From Cyanobacteria bacterium HKST-UBA02 (lineage in GTDB: Bacteria > Cyanobacteriota > Vampirovibrionia > Obscuribacterales > Obscuribacteraceae): a stretch of DNA of 12,935 nucleotides. The notes beneath the pieces are model-generated. The model was not told the DNA's origin. It did no database searches and saw only the letters and a program-made list of their open reading frames with translations. Below are positions 7,647 to 12,935 of this stretch, one piece after another (position 1 is the stretch's first letter; each line of letters opens with the position of its first letter). Position numbers and translations under genes: made by a program. Location: positions 1 through 12,935 of the forward strand of contig JAGQHH010000228.1 in NCBI GenBank assembly GCA_020431945.1, written 5' to 3'.

Positions 7647-8501
7647 CTAGAGATCTCGTCTCACATTCATTCTAGTGCGCGGATCCAGGGCGTCTCGCAA
7701 CCCATCTCCGAGAAAATTGAAGGAGAGGACCGAAACGAAGATGAGCATGCTCGGACAAAGAATCAGGTGCGGGTGGGTCTGCAAGGAGCGCCAGCCGTCA
7801 GCGGCGAGAGTGCCCCAGCTGCAGGCAGGAGGCGAGAGGCCCAGACCGATAAAACTGAGAGTGGACTCGGAGAGAATCGCCGCCGGTACGGTAAATGTCA
7901 TGGCGATAATCACAGGTCCGATCGAGTTGGGCAGGAGATGCTTGACGATGATGGCGAAATGAGTCTGACCCTGAGCCCTGGCCGCTTCCACGAACTCTTC
8001 CGACTTGAGCTGCATGAACTGCGCCCGCACCAGCCTGGCCACGCCGCGCCAGCTCACCAGACCGAGGGCGATGAGAATACCGAGGGTACCCCGGCCGACG
8101 AGCACACCGATGAGGATCATCACCAGGAGATCCGGCAAAGCATACGCGACATCGACGCCTCTCATGAGGAGGCTGTCGACCTTGCCGCCGATATAACCGG
8201 ACACCGCGCCATAAACAGTGCCGACGATAAATGCCACCACCGCAGTCATGATACCAATCGAGATCGAGAGTCGGGAACCATAGATCACCCGGCTGAAGAG
8301 GTCCCGTCCCAGCTCGTCGGTGCCCATGGGGTGCTGCGCCGAGGGCGGCATCAGGATGTCGGCGGTGGTCTGATCGTAGCTGTAGGGGCTGAGCTGCACG
8401 TTCAAGTAGGAGAGTGCCGCGAGAAGACAGACCGCCGCCACCAGCAGCAGGGACACAGTCGCTGTGGGCATGGACATCAGACGTTTGAGCACTCTTTCCA
8501 T
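7647..8501 (-). CDS. ABC importer permease, OppC/DppC type
   Basis: An inner-membrane subunit (284 residues) of a peptide/nickel-type (PepT family) ABC importer. Evidence: one N-terminal TM helix (about 13-33), the OppC/DppC signature HPMGTDELGRDLFSR (57-71), several further TM segments, and the EAA coupling loop EEFVEAARAQGQ (168-179) through HLLPN (188-192), which contacts the ATPase. Its ATG lies one base after the stop of the OppB-type gene, so the two are translationally coupled and should form the heterodimeric channel. No ATPase gene follows; the next gene is the secreted unknown protein. Dipeptide, oligopeptide and nickel importers cannot be told apart from this subunit, so no symbol is given. 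Confidence 0.93.
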   Translation of the reverse strand: MERVLKRLMSMPTATVSLLLVAAVCLLAALSYLNVQLSPYSYDQTTADILMPPSAQHPMGTDELGRDLFSRVIYGSRLSISIGIMTAVVAFIVGTVYGAVSGYIGGKVDSLLMRGVDVAYALPDLLVMILIGVLVGRGTLGILIALGLVSWRGVARLVRAQFMQLKSEEFVEAARAQGQTHFAIIVKHLLPNSIGPVIIAMTFTVPAAILSESTLSFIGLGLSPPACSWGTLAADGWRSLQTHPHLILCPSMLIFVSVLSFNFLGDGLRDALDPRTRMNVRRDL

Positions 8502-8502
8502 A

Positions 8503-9423
8503 TCAGCCCTCCACCCGCATGCGGGGGTCGAGGATCTGATAGGTGATGTCCACGAGCATATTCGTGAAGATGAGAAGAATGGCGAAAAGCAATGTGGTGC
8601 CCATGATCAGATCGTAGTCCCGGTTCATGACGGCAGTGATGAAGAACCTCCCCATCCCCGGGATAGCGTAGATATACTCGACCACGAAAGAGCCGGTGAC
8701 CAGAATCGCAGCCAGGGGTCCGAGAACGGTGACCACCGGCACCAGCGCATTGCGGAGGACATGCTTGACGATCGTGGCGAAACCGGAAAGCCCTTTGGTA
8801 CGAGCGGTGCGAACCCAGTCCTTCTCGAGGGTCTCGAGGACGCTTGCCCTGGTCAGCCTGGCAAGATAAGCAGTCGGACCGAAAGCGAGAGTCACTGCTG
8901 GCAATACCATATGGTAGGGCGTCTCCCAGAGAGCCACCGGCAAGACCTTCAACCAGATCCCGAATACATAGATAAGCAGAGCCCCGATCACAAAAGTCGG
9001 CACCGAGATTCCAGCCGTGCTCGTGAACATCGATAGATAATCCAGAAATGTCCCGCGCCTCACCGCCGCCAGGGCACCGAGCGGCACGCCTGCCACCACC
9101 GCCAGGGCCAGACCGAGAAGACCGAGCTTGCAGGAGACAGGAAATGCATCGGCAAGGATGTCGTTGACGGTGCGGTTGACGTACTTGTAGGAGACGCCGA
9201 GATCGCCCCGGCAAAGCCGCTCCAGATAAAGGACATATTGCTCGCTCACCGGCCTGTCCAGGTGATACTTGGCCTCGAGATTGGCGATTATCTCCTTTGG
9301 CAGATTACGCTCGTCGTCGAAGGGTCCCCCCGGGACCACCCGGACCAGGACGAAGGTCAGAGAGGCGACGATCCATAGAACCGGTATGGCCGTGAGGATT
9401 CGCTTGAACACCAGGACAAGCAT
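8503..9423 (-). CDS. ABC importer permease, OppB/DppB type
   Basis: A 306-residue inner-membrane permease pairing with the OppC-type subunit. It opens with the family-typical FKRIL then TM1 (about 9-29), followed by PGGPFDDE (31-38) and AKYHLDRPVSEQY (51-63). The EAA loop is KDWVRTARTKGLSG (201-214) through HVLRNAL (221-227), and the C-terminal YAIPGMGRF (252-260) and LDPRMR (298-303) motifs are canonical. The start at 9423 is chosen because it overlaps the binding-protein stop by one base (TGATG) and gives the normal family start; a longer frame reaching 9579 would lie wholly inside the upstream gene and lacks family sequence. Co-translation with the binding protein is likely. Substrate is inferred to be peptides from the binding protein type. 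Confidence 0.94.
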   Translation of the reverse strand: MLVLVFKRILTAIPVLWIVASLTFVLVRVVPGGPFDDERNLPKEIIANLEAKYHLDRPVSEQYVLYLERLCRGDLGVSYKYVNRTVNDILADAFPVSCKLGLLGLALAVVAGVPLGALAAVRRGTFLDYLSMFTSTAGISVPTFVIGALLIYVFGIWLKVLPVALWETPYHMVLPAVTLAFGPTAYLARLTRASVLETLEKDWVRTARTKGLSGFATIVKHVLRNALVPVVTVLGPLAAILVTGSFVVEYIYAIPGMGRFFITAVMNRDYDLIMGTTLLFAILLIFTNMLVDITYQILDPRMRVEG

Positions 9424-11048
9424 CAGTTCGCACCGCCTTTGGCACCGGGCGCTCTCACATAGGCATTGCGAAAGTACTGGACATCCAGAGCATTGAATGT
9501 GATACCACCGGCCCAGGGCTTGACCATGACATTCTGGGTGGCGAGATATGCCGGAATCAGAGGTGCCTCCTGGCGGCACAGAAGACGGTCGGCTCTGCGA
9601 TAGAGCTCGGCCCGGCGCTTCTCGTCCTGCTCGCCGGCGGCCCGACTGACCAGGCTGTCATAGAGCTTGTTGTGCCAGCGCGTGTGGTTATTGCCGTTCA
9701 CCGAGGTGAAAAGATTCATGAATGTCTCGGGGTCCGGGTAATCGGCCCCCCAGGCACCGCGGAAAAGCGGGGTGGGATCTTTCTTGCGTCGCGCCAGATA
9801 GACTTTCCATTCCTGATTGGTAAGCTCGATACTGACGCCCAGATTGGCTTTGAGTTGAGCCTGCACGGACTCGACCACGAGCTTGGCATCTTCCCGGTTC
9901 GGATAGAGCAGCTCCACCCTCGGGAATTTGCTGCGGTCCTTGAAACCGGCCTGATCGAGGAGCCGACCGGCAGCAGCCGGATCGAATGGCGGTCCCGAAT
10001 CCGGCGCATAACCGGTGAGGCCCTCCGGAATCCAGCTGGTGAGTGGACGCTCACGGCGTCTCAGTATGCGAGGGAAGACGGTCTTATCTATGGCCATGGC
10101 GAATGCCCGCCTCACCCGGGCATCGGTAAAGGGTGCTTTCTGGACGTTGAAAGCGATATAGCTGCAGCGAAGAAGCGGGAAATTCCTGTATTCGGGCGAC
10201 CGGGCATAGCGCTCGACGTCAGAAGTGGAAAAGCTTCGATTGTCGACATAATCGAGCTCGTTGTTCTCATAGAGAAGAAAGGCTGTGGACTGCTCCGGAA
10301 CCATGAACATCTTGACCCGGGAGAGCTCCGGCGCACCGCTGAAAAAACGAGGATTGGCCTTGAGCTCGATCTTATACTCATGCTGCCAGGCATCGAGAAG
10401 GAAGGGACCGTTGGTGACGATATTCTCGGGCTCGGTCCAGCGGTCTCCATGCTTTTCGATGACATCCCGGCGCACAGGGAAAGTAGGCGCCACCGCAGTG
10501 AGGCTCAGGAAGTAGGCAACCGGCTTGGCGAGGCGGACCTCGAAGGTGCGCTCGTCCAGAGCATGGGCACCGAGCATGGACGGATCGCCGATCTCGCCAT
10601 TATTGATTTTGAGGCCGTTCTCCACGTCATAGAGCATATAGGCATAAGAAGCACCGGTGGCCGGGTCCACCAGGCGCCGCCAGGAATCTTGAAAATCGAA
10701 AGCGGTGACGGGCTTGCCGTCTGACCAGTAGATGTCGTCACGAAGATGGAAGACATAGCGGCTGCCGCCGTCCAGGATGTCCCAGGAGGATGCCAGACAG
10801 GGCTCGATGGCGAGATCGTCCCCGTAGCTCGTCAACCCGACCATTATATTGGCAATCACATCGAAAGAGGTCGAGTCGGTAGTGGCATGCCAGTCCAGGC
10901 TGGGAGGCTCGTTGCCGAGATTCATCCGGAGTACCCCCGGGACAAAATCCGGCTTCTCCAGACAGCAGGAGGAGAGCATCAGTACCGCAAATATCGCGGG
11001 CAGCACGACGGTTGGTACAAAACTGGCTAGTAAAGAATTGCGCTTCAA
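9423..11048 (-). CDS. OppA/DppA-type peptide-binding lipoprotein (SBP family 5)
   Basis: A 541-residue extracytoplasmic solute receptor that should deliver peptides to the permeases encoded next to it. Seen: a basic N-terminus (MKRN), hydrophobic core, and lipobox LSSC (25-28), so C28 is probably lipid-anchored; family-5 sequence SLDWHATTDSTSFDVIANI (50-68); WSDGKPVTAFDF (108-119); NGPF (213-216 region); and the OppA-like GAWGADYPDPETF (431-443). Length matches OppA. The start codon is TTG at 11048; an in-frame stop lies 36 bases upstream and the only other early start, a GTG at codon 15, would lose the positive n-region, so TTG is preferred although no Shine-Dalgarno site is visible. It is the first gene of the minus-strand run and is divergent from rpmG. 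Peptide specificity is inferred; related proteins bind nickel chelates, sugars or opines. Confidence 0.93.
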   Translation of the reverse strand: MKRNSLLASFVPTVVLPAIFAVLMLSSCCLEKPDFVPGVLRMNLGNEPPSLDWHATTDSTSFDVIANIMVGLTSYGDDLAIEPCLASSWDILDGGSRYVFHLRDDIYWSDGKPVTAFDFQDSWRRLVDPATGASYAYMLYDVENGLKINNGEIGDPSMLGAHALDERTFEVRLAKPVAYFLSLTAVAPTFPVRRDVIEKHGDRWTEPENIVTNGPFLLDAWQHEYKIELKANPRFFSGAPELSRVKMFMVPEQSTAFLLYENNELDYVDNRSFSTSDVERYARSPEYRNFPLLRCSYIAFNVQKAPFTDARVRRAFAMAIDKTVFPRILRRRERPLTSWIPEGLTGYAPDSGPPFDPAAAGRLLDQAGFKDRSKFPRVELLYPNREDAKLVVESVQAQLKANLGVSIELTNQEWKVYLARRKKDPTPLFRGAWGADYPDPETFMNLFTSVNGNNHTRWHNKLYDSLVSRAAGEQDEKRRAELYRRADRLLCRQEAPLIPAYLATQNVMVKPWAGGITFNALDVQYFRNAYVRAPGAKGGAN

Positions 11049-11120
11049 CTCGGGGGCTAAGACATCCGGCTCGACGCCTCGATCTTATCCGATAGCGGGG
11101 CACCGGCTGATCTGCGCAAC

Positions 11121-11147
11121 ATATCGATATAGTTAATAGATATTTAT
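11121..11147 (-). promoter_or_regulatory. AT-rich island, candidate promoter region of the binding-protein operon
   Basis: Only 4 of 27 bases here are G or C, in sharp contrast to both sides, and the stretch includes the 10-base palindrome ATATCGATAT (11121-11130). It lies 73 bases upstream of the TTG start of the binding-protein gene, where a promoter is needed. I could not fix -35 and -10 hexamers: TTATCA (minus strand, near 11168-11163) with a TAAATA-like element 16 bases on is only a weak match. The rest of the divergent intergenic region between this island and the rpmG promoter shows nothing I can name. Confidence 0.3.
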
Positions 11148-11221
11148 GGCGTCCGCCGCGGCTGATAACAGGGCTGCCGAGCTCAGACGGGAAGAGAGGG
11201 TTAACACGCCAGCCCAGTTTG

Positions 11222-11251
11222 TTGACAGGATTTTCGGCATTTGGATATACT
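11222..11251 (+). promoter_or_regulatory. Sigma70-type promoter of the rpmG-trnW-secE-nusG operon
   Basis: TTGACA at 11222-11227 matches the -35 consensus perfectly. TATACT at 11246-11251 matches the -10 consensus in five of six bases. The spacer is 18 bases. Transcription should begin near 11257-11259, giving an rpmG leader of about 84 bases. This is the strongest promoter-like sequence in the window, as expected for ribosomal and translocase genes. Confidence 0.8.
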
Positions 11252-11257
11252 GACTCC

Positions 11258-11281
11258 TTGCCGCCTTCGGGAGGCAATTTT
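11258..11281 (+). promoter_or_regulatory. UUCG-loop hairpin with U-run at the predicted 5' end of the rpmG transcript
   Basis: TTGCC (11258-11262) pairs with GGCAA (11273-11277), and CC (11264-11265) pairs with GG (11270-11271) around a TTCG tetraloop, with one G-A mismatch between the two stems. TTTT follows at 11278-11281. The first paired base falls at the expected transcription start. The shape recalls a small intrinsic terminator or attenuator, but at the 5' end it could equally be a stabilising cap. Which of these applies is not decided by the sequence. Confidence 0.5.
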
Positions 11282-11341
11282 GTGTTGGTCTTCTTCGCCG
11301 CAGCGGTAAAGAGGACCGATAGCCGTCTAGGAGCAACTCAA

Positions 11342-11509
11342 ATGGCTAAGAAGGAAGACAGAATCATCATCACCCTGGCTTGCGGCACTTGCAAACGCCG
11401 CAACTATACGACGATGAAGAACAAGCGCAACGATACCGAGAGACTCGAGATCAAGAAGTTCTGCAAGTTCTGCCGCAAACATATCGAGCACCGCGAGACC
11501 AAGAAGTAG
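11342..11509 (+). CDS. rpmG: 50S ribosomal protein L33 (zinc-binding form)
   Basis: L33 is a small protein of the large ribosomal subunit near the E site. The 55-residue protein has the two cysteine pairs CGTC (14-17) and CKFC (41-44) expected of the zinc-binding (C+) form, plus the [11 protein letters not shown] core and a basic C-terminus. The start at 11342 has AGGAG at 11329-11333, eight bases upstream; the frame is open further upstream to 11219 but that stretch overlaps the promoter and hairpin and is not L33 sequence. It is followed by tRNA-Trp after 72 bases, then secE, the conserved rpmG-trnW-secE-nusG arrangement known from several phyla. C+ paralogues in some bacteria are replaced by a C- form under zinc shortage; no second copy is seen here. 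Confidence 0.97.
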   Translation: MAKKEDRIIITLACGTCKRRNYTTMKNKRNDTERLEIKKFCKFCRKHIEHRETKK

Positions 11510-11525
11510 AGCCTGAGCGGCTCTA
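11507..11525 (+). repeat. Perfect 7-bp inverted repeat spanning the rpmG stop codon
   Basis: TAGAGCC (11507-11513) and GGCTCTA (11519-11525) are exact complements around a 5-base loop TGAGC. The left arm starts with the rpmG TAG stop. No U-run follows, so it does not look like an intrinsic terminator, and read-through into the tRNA and secE is expected. It may protect or help process the rpmG end of the transcript. Confidence 0.5.
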
Positions 11526-11581
11526 GCCAGTACTATCGGGACAGCGATCGCGTAAGCAATCTGTCAGAATGGTACAGGCGG

Positions 11582-11652
11582 GCGCCCTTAGTTTAATGGT
11601 AAAACGAAGGTCTCCAAAACCTTTGTTGAGGGTTCGACTCCTTCAGGGCGCG
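11582..11652 (+). tRNA. trnW: tRNA-Trp (anticodon CCA)
   Basis: A full cloverleaf can be drawn by hand. Acceptor GCGCCCT (11582-11588) pairs with AGGGCGC (11645-11651), with discriminator G at 11652 as usual for bacterial tRNA-Trp. The D stem is GTTT/AAAC (11591-11594 with 11602-11605). The anticodon stem AAGGT/ACCTT encloses loop CTCCAAA with anticodon CCA at 11614-11616. The T arm is GAGGG/CCTTC (one G-U pair) around TTCGACT. The variable loop is only four bases. The 3' CCA is not encoded and must be added by tRNA nucleotidyltransferase. Its place between rpmG and secE is a conserved one, and it should be cut out of the common transcript. Confidence 0.97.
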
Positions 11653-11654
11653 AA

Positions 11655-11662
11655 TTTTTTTT
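11655..11662 (+). other. T8 tract between tRNA-Trp and secE
   Basis: Eight consecutive T residues begin three bases after the tRNA discriminator base. No local hairpin other than the tRNA itself precedes them. They may act as a single-stranded site for 3' processing of the tRNA or as a weak pause or termination site controlling flow into secE-nusG. Confidence 0.4.
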
Positions 11663-11675
11663 CAGTTGGAAAGCC

Positions 11676-12125
11676 ATGGCTCTTAAGAAACGCAAGAAGA
11701 TAAGCAGCAAAAAGCTCAGAGTCGACAAGGACTCCGCCGACGGCGCCGAAAAAGACGGCGGTAGCAACGGCAGCGACAGCGCTGGCATGCCTCCGGTGAA
11801 ACCGCCGGCTAAGGGTGGCGGTGGCGGCGGCGGAGACGGCTCCGGCAAGAGCGGTGGCTCCGGTAAAGGCGGCGGCGCCGGCAAGAGCGGTCCCGGCAAG
11901 ACCCGGGAAGCCGGTGGATTCGCGGGTTATCACCAGTTTCTCAGAGAAGTGCTGATCGAGTACAGGAAGATTACCTGGCCCGACCGGCAGCAAATCACCA
12001 AAGAGACCTGGAGCGTCCTCGTTCTGGTCACATTCATCACTTTCCTCGTGCTCGGCTACGATTTCGCCCTTGGCAAGATCTTCGCTTATGTCGAGCACCT
12101 GTCCAAGATTTATGCGGGAGGCTGA
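11676..12125 (+). CDS. secE: Preprotein translocase subunit SecE with long Lys/Gly-rich N-terminal tail
   Basis: SecE clamps SecY in the SecYEG channel of the inner membrane. The C-terminal core is canonical: an amphipathic helix FLREVLIEYRKITWPDRQQ (88-106) with the invariant TWP, then one TM helix (about 111-133). Single-TM SecE proteins are usually 60-90 residues; this one has 149 because of about 85 extra N-terminal residues, first very basic (KKRKKISSKK), then acidic and Ser/Gly-rich, then almost only Gly, Lys and Ser (about 47-75). The extension looks disordered. The ATG at 11676 has GGAAAG only two bases upstream, a poor ribosome site, but there is no better in-frame start before M38. 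The gene lies 23 bases after tRNA-Trp and two bases before nusG. Confidence 0.95.
   Translation: MALKKRKKISSKKLRVDKDSADGAEKDGGSNGSDSAGMPPVKPPAKGGGGGGGDGSGKSGGSGKGGGAGKSGPGKTREAGGFAGYHQFLREVLIEYRKITWPDRQQITKETWSVLVLVTFITFLVLGYDFALGKIFAYVEHLSKIYAGG
12116..12121 (+). promoter_or_regulatory. Ribosome binding site fixing the GTG start of nusG
   Basis: GGGAGG lies inside the last codons of secE, six bases before the GTG at 12128. It selects this GTG over the later in-frame ATGs at 12161 and 12197 and implies coupling with secE. Confidence 0.65.
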
Positions 12126-12127
12126 CA

Positions 12128-12757
12128 GTGGAAGAAGTTGATATCGACAAGGAGCCCAAGATGACCGTCAGGAGCGAAGAAGCCGGCACCCGGAAGATGC
12201 CCTTCATCAAGTCGGACGGGCAACGGAAGTGGTATGCGGTGCAGACTGCCTCCGGCCACGAGAACAAGGTCAAAGAGCACATCGAGAAACGGGTCATCAC
12301 CATGAACGCCCAGGACAAGATCTTCGGCGTCATCGTCCCCGAGAAGATGGTCACCAAAGTCAAGGACGGCAAGCGCGTCGAGAAGAAAGAGCGTGAATAC
12401 CCGGGCTATGTTTTCGTCGAGATGATCCTCGACGACGATTCCTGGAGGGTGGTACGGGAAGCTCCCGGTGTAACCAAATATGTAGGGGCCGGCAAGAAGC
12501 CGATTCCTGTCCAGGACTCCGAAATCCGCAAGATCCTGAGACGCCAGATCGCCGCTACAGGCGTGAAAGGCAAGAAGCAGGCCGCCATCGACGTCAAGGT
12601 CGGAGATTACGTCCGCATCACCGGCGGACCGTTCGCCGACTTTACAGGAGAAGTTACAGAAGTAAACCTTGAGAGAGAGCGCATCAAGGCTTCTGTTATT
12701 ATCTTCGGACGCGCAACCCCGGTTGAGCTGGAGTTCAACCAGGTTATAAAAGTGTAA
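12128..12757 (+). CDS. nusG: Transcription termination/antitermination protein NusG
   Basis: NusG binds RNA polymerase through its NGN domain and links it to Rho or ribosomal S10. The 209-residue protein shows the NGN domain from [15 protein letters not shown] (34-48) to about 140, including YPGYVFVEM (91-99) and the conserved VTKYVG (115-120), and the KOW domain at about 157-205 with [17 protein letters not shown] (158-174). It starts at a GTG two bases after the secE stop. The 33 residues before the NGN core form a charged, probably flexible extension, longer than in E. coli NusG (181 residues in total); the GGGAGG site supports that they are translated. secE-nusG adjacency is near universal in bacteria. 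Confidence 0.97.
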   Translation: MEEVDIDKEPKMTVRSEEAGTRKMPFIKSDGQRKWYAVQTASGHENKVKEHIEKRVITMNAQDKIFGVIVPEKMVTKVKDGKRVEKKEREYPGYVFVEMILDDDSWRVVREAPGVTKYVGAGKKPIPVQDSEIRKILRRQIAATGVKGKKQAAIDVKVGDYVRITGGPFADFTGEVTEVNLERERIKASVIIFGRATPVELEFNQVIKV

Positions 12758-12770
12758 ATGTGCTGGATTA

Positions 12771-12788
12771 TATGGCTTTCGGGCCATA
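12771..12788 (+). repeat. 6-bp inverted repeat between nusG and rplK
   Basis: TATGGC (12771-12776) is an exact complement of GCCATA (12783-12788) around loop TTTCGG. It lies 14 bases after the nusG stop. No U-run follows, so termination is unlikely; an RNA processing site or leader element for the L11 operon is possible. The T/A-rich TATATATACA stretch just downstream (12804-12813) could be a -10 region but has no good -35 partner. Confidence 0.35.
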
Positions 12789-12830
12789 CAATCACAGCTT
12801 CGGTATATATACAGTAAGGATCTGGGCACC

Positions 12831-12935
12831 GTGAAAAAGGTTGTTGGAAAGATCAAATTGCAGATACAAGCCGGTAAAGCGAATCCGGCACCGCCTATCG
12901 GACCGGCTCTCGGTCAGCATGGCGTCAACATCATG
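12831..12935 (+). CDS. rplK: 50S ribosomal protein L11 (5' part, cut by window end)
   Basis: Thirty-five codons of L11, the 23S-binding protein of the GTPase-associated centre. The visible sequence begins [20 protein letters not shown] and continues into [15 protein letters not shown], the highly conserved N-terminal segment around the thiostrepton-site prolines. The start is a GTG at 12831; TAAGGA at 12815-12820 is a plausible ribosome site ten bases upstream, and no ATG gives the family N-terminus. The gene follows nusG after 73 bases, the standard nusG-rplK order that normally continues to rplA, rplJ and rplL outside this window. Confidence 0.96.
   Translation, partial: MKKVVGKIKLQIQAGKANPAPPIGPALGQHGVNIM

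Noticed and set aside
8503..9579. A longer OppB frame starting at 9579
   Set aside because: The extra 52 residues lie inside the binding-protein gene, are Cys/Gly/Arg-rich and do not match the family. The ATG at 9423 overlapping the previous stop is the natural start.
11219..11341. An N-terminal extension of L33 from upstream in-frame codons
   Set aside because: The stretch overlaps the promoter and hairpin, is not L33-like, and AGGAG fits the ATG at 11342, which gives the normal 55-residue protein.
11544..11551. GCGATCGC, identical to the cyanobacterial HIP1 palindrome
   Set aside because: I find it only once in nearly 13 kb. HIP1-rich genomes carry it far more often, so a single copy can be chance and is not used as lineage proof.

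Overview
The window is a moderately GC-rich (by eye a little above 55%) bacterial chromosome segment. It is densely coded, with two divergent gene sets that meet in one intergenic region at about 11049-11341. The right side is core machinery in a very old conserved order: rpmG (L33), tRNA-Trp(CCA), secE, nusG and rplK (L11, cut by the window end). The left side is a run of ten minus-strand genes with short gaps or 1-base overlaps. I cannot name the organism safely. The rpmG-trnW-secE-nusG-rplK order, the long extension in front of the NusG core and the many PAS/REC/GGDEF signalling genes would fit a non-photosynthetic relative of cyanobacteria, but this is only an impression.

Minus-strand run in transcription order (right to left): an OppA/DppA-type lipoprotein solute-binding protein (9423-11048, TTG start); two ABC permeases of OppB and OppC type (8503-9423, 7647-8501) with no ATPase gene in view; an unrecognised secreted 285-residue protein (6747-7604); a membrane sensor histidine kinase with HAMP and two PAS domains (4429-6678); two related single-domain response regulators (3985-4368, 3560-3925); an Hpt-REC-REC-GGDEF protein (1874-3553); gpsA, glycerol-3-phosphate dehydrogenase (858-1874); and the start of a GT4-type glycosyltransferase (1-805, 3' end outside the window). 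Three junctions (binding protein/OppB, OppB/OppC, GGDEF/gpsA) overlap by one base or are one base apart, which suggests translational coupling.

The most interesting reading is the signalling block. His kinase, stand-alone receivers, Hpt and a second receiver fused to an apparently active GGDEF domain are what a four-step His-Asp-His-Asp phosphorelay ending in c-di-GMP synthesis needs, all in consecutive genes. The first receiver of the output protein has lost its phosphoacceptor Asp (Glu instead) and its Lys (Arg instead). A peptide-type importer and a secreted protein lie just upstream and could supply or shape the signal; that link is inference.

On the plus strand a near-consensus sigma70-type promoter (TTGACA, 18 bp, TATACT) precedes rpmG. 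Its expected start point coincides with a UUCG-loop hairpin followed by a U-run. Further small inverted repeats lie at the rpmG stop codon and between nusG and rplK. SecE carries an unusually long Lys/Gly-rich N-terminal tail. No mobile element, CRISPR array, rRNA or origin was seen.
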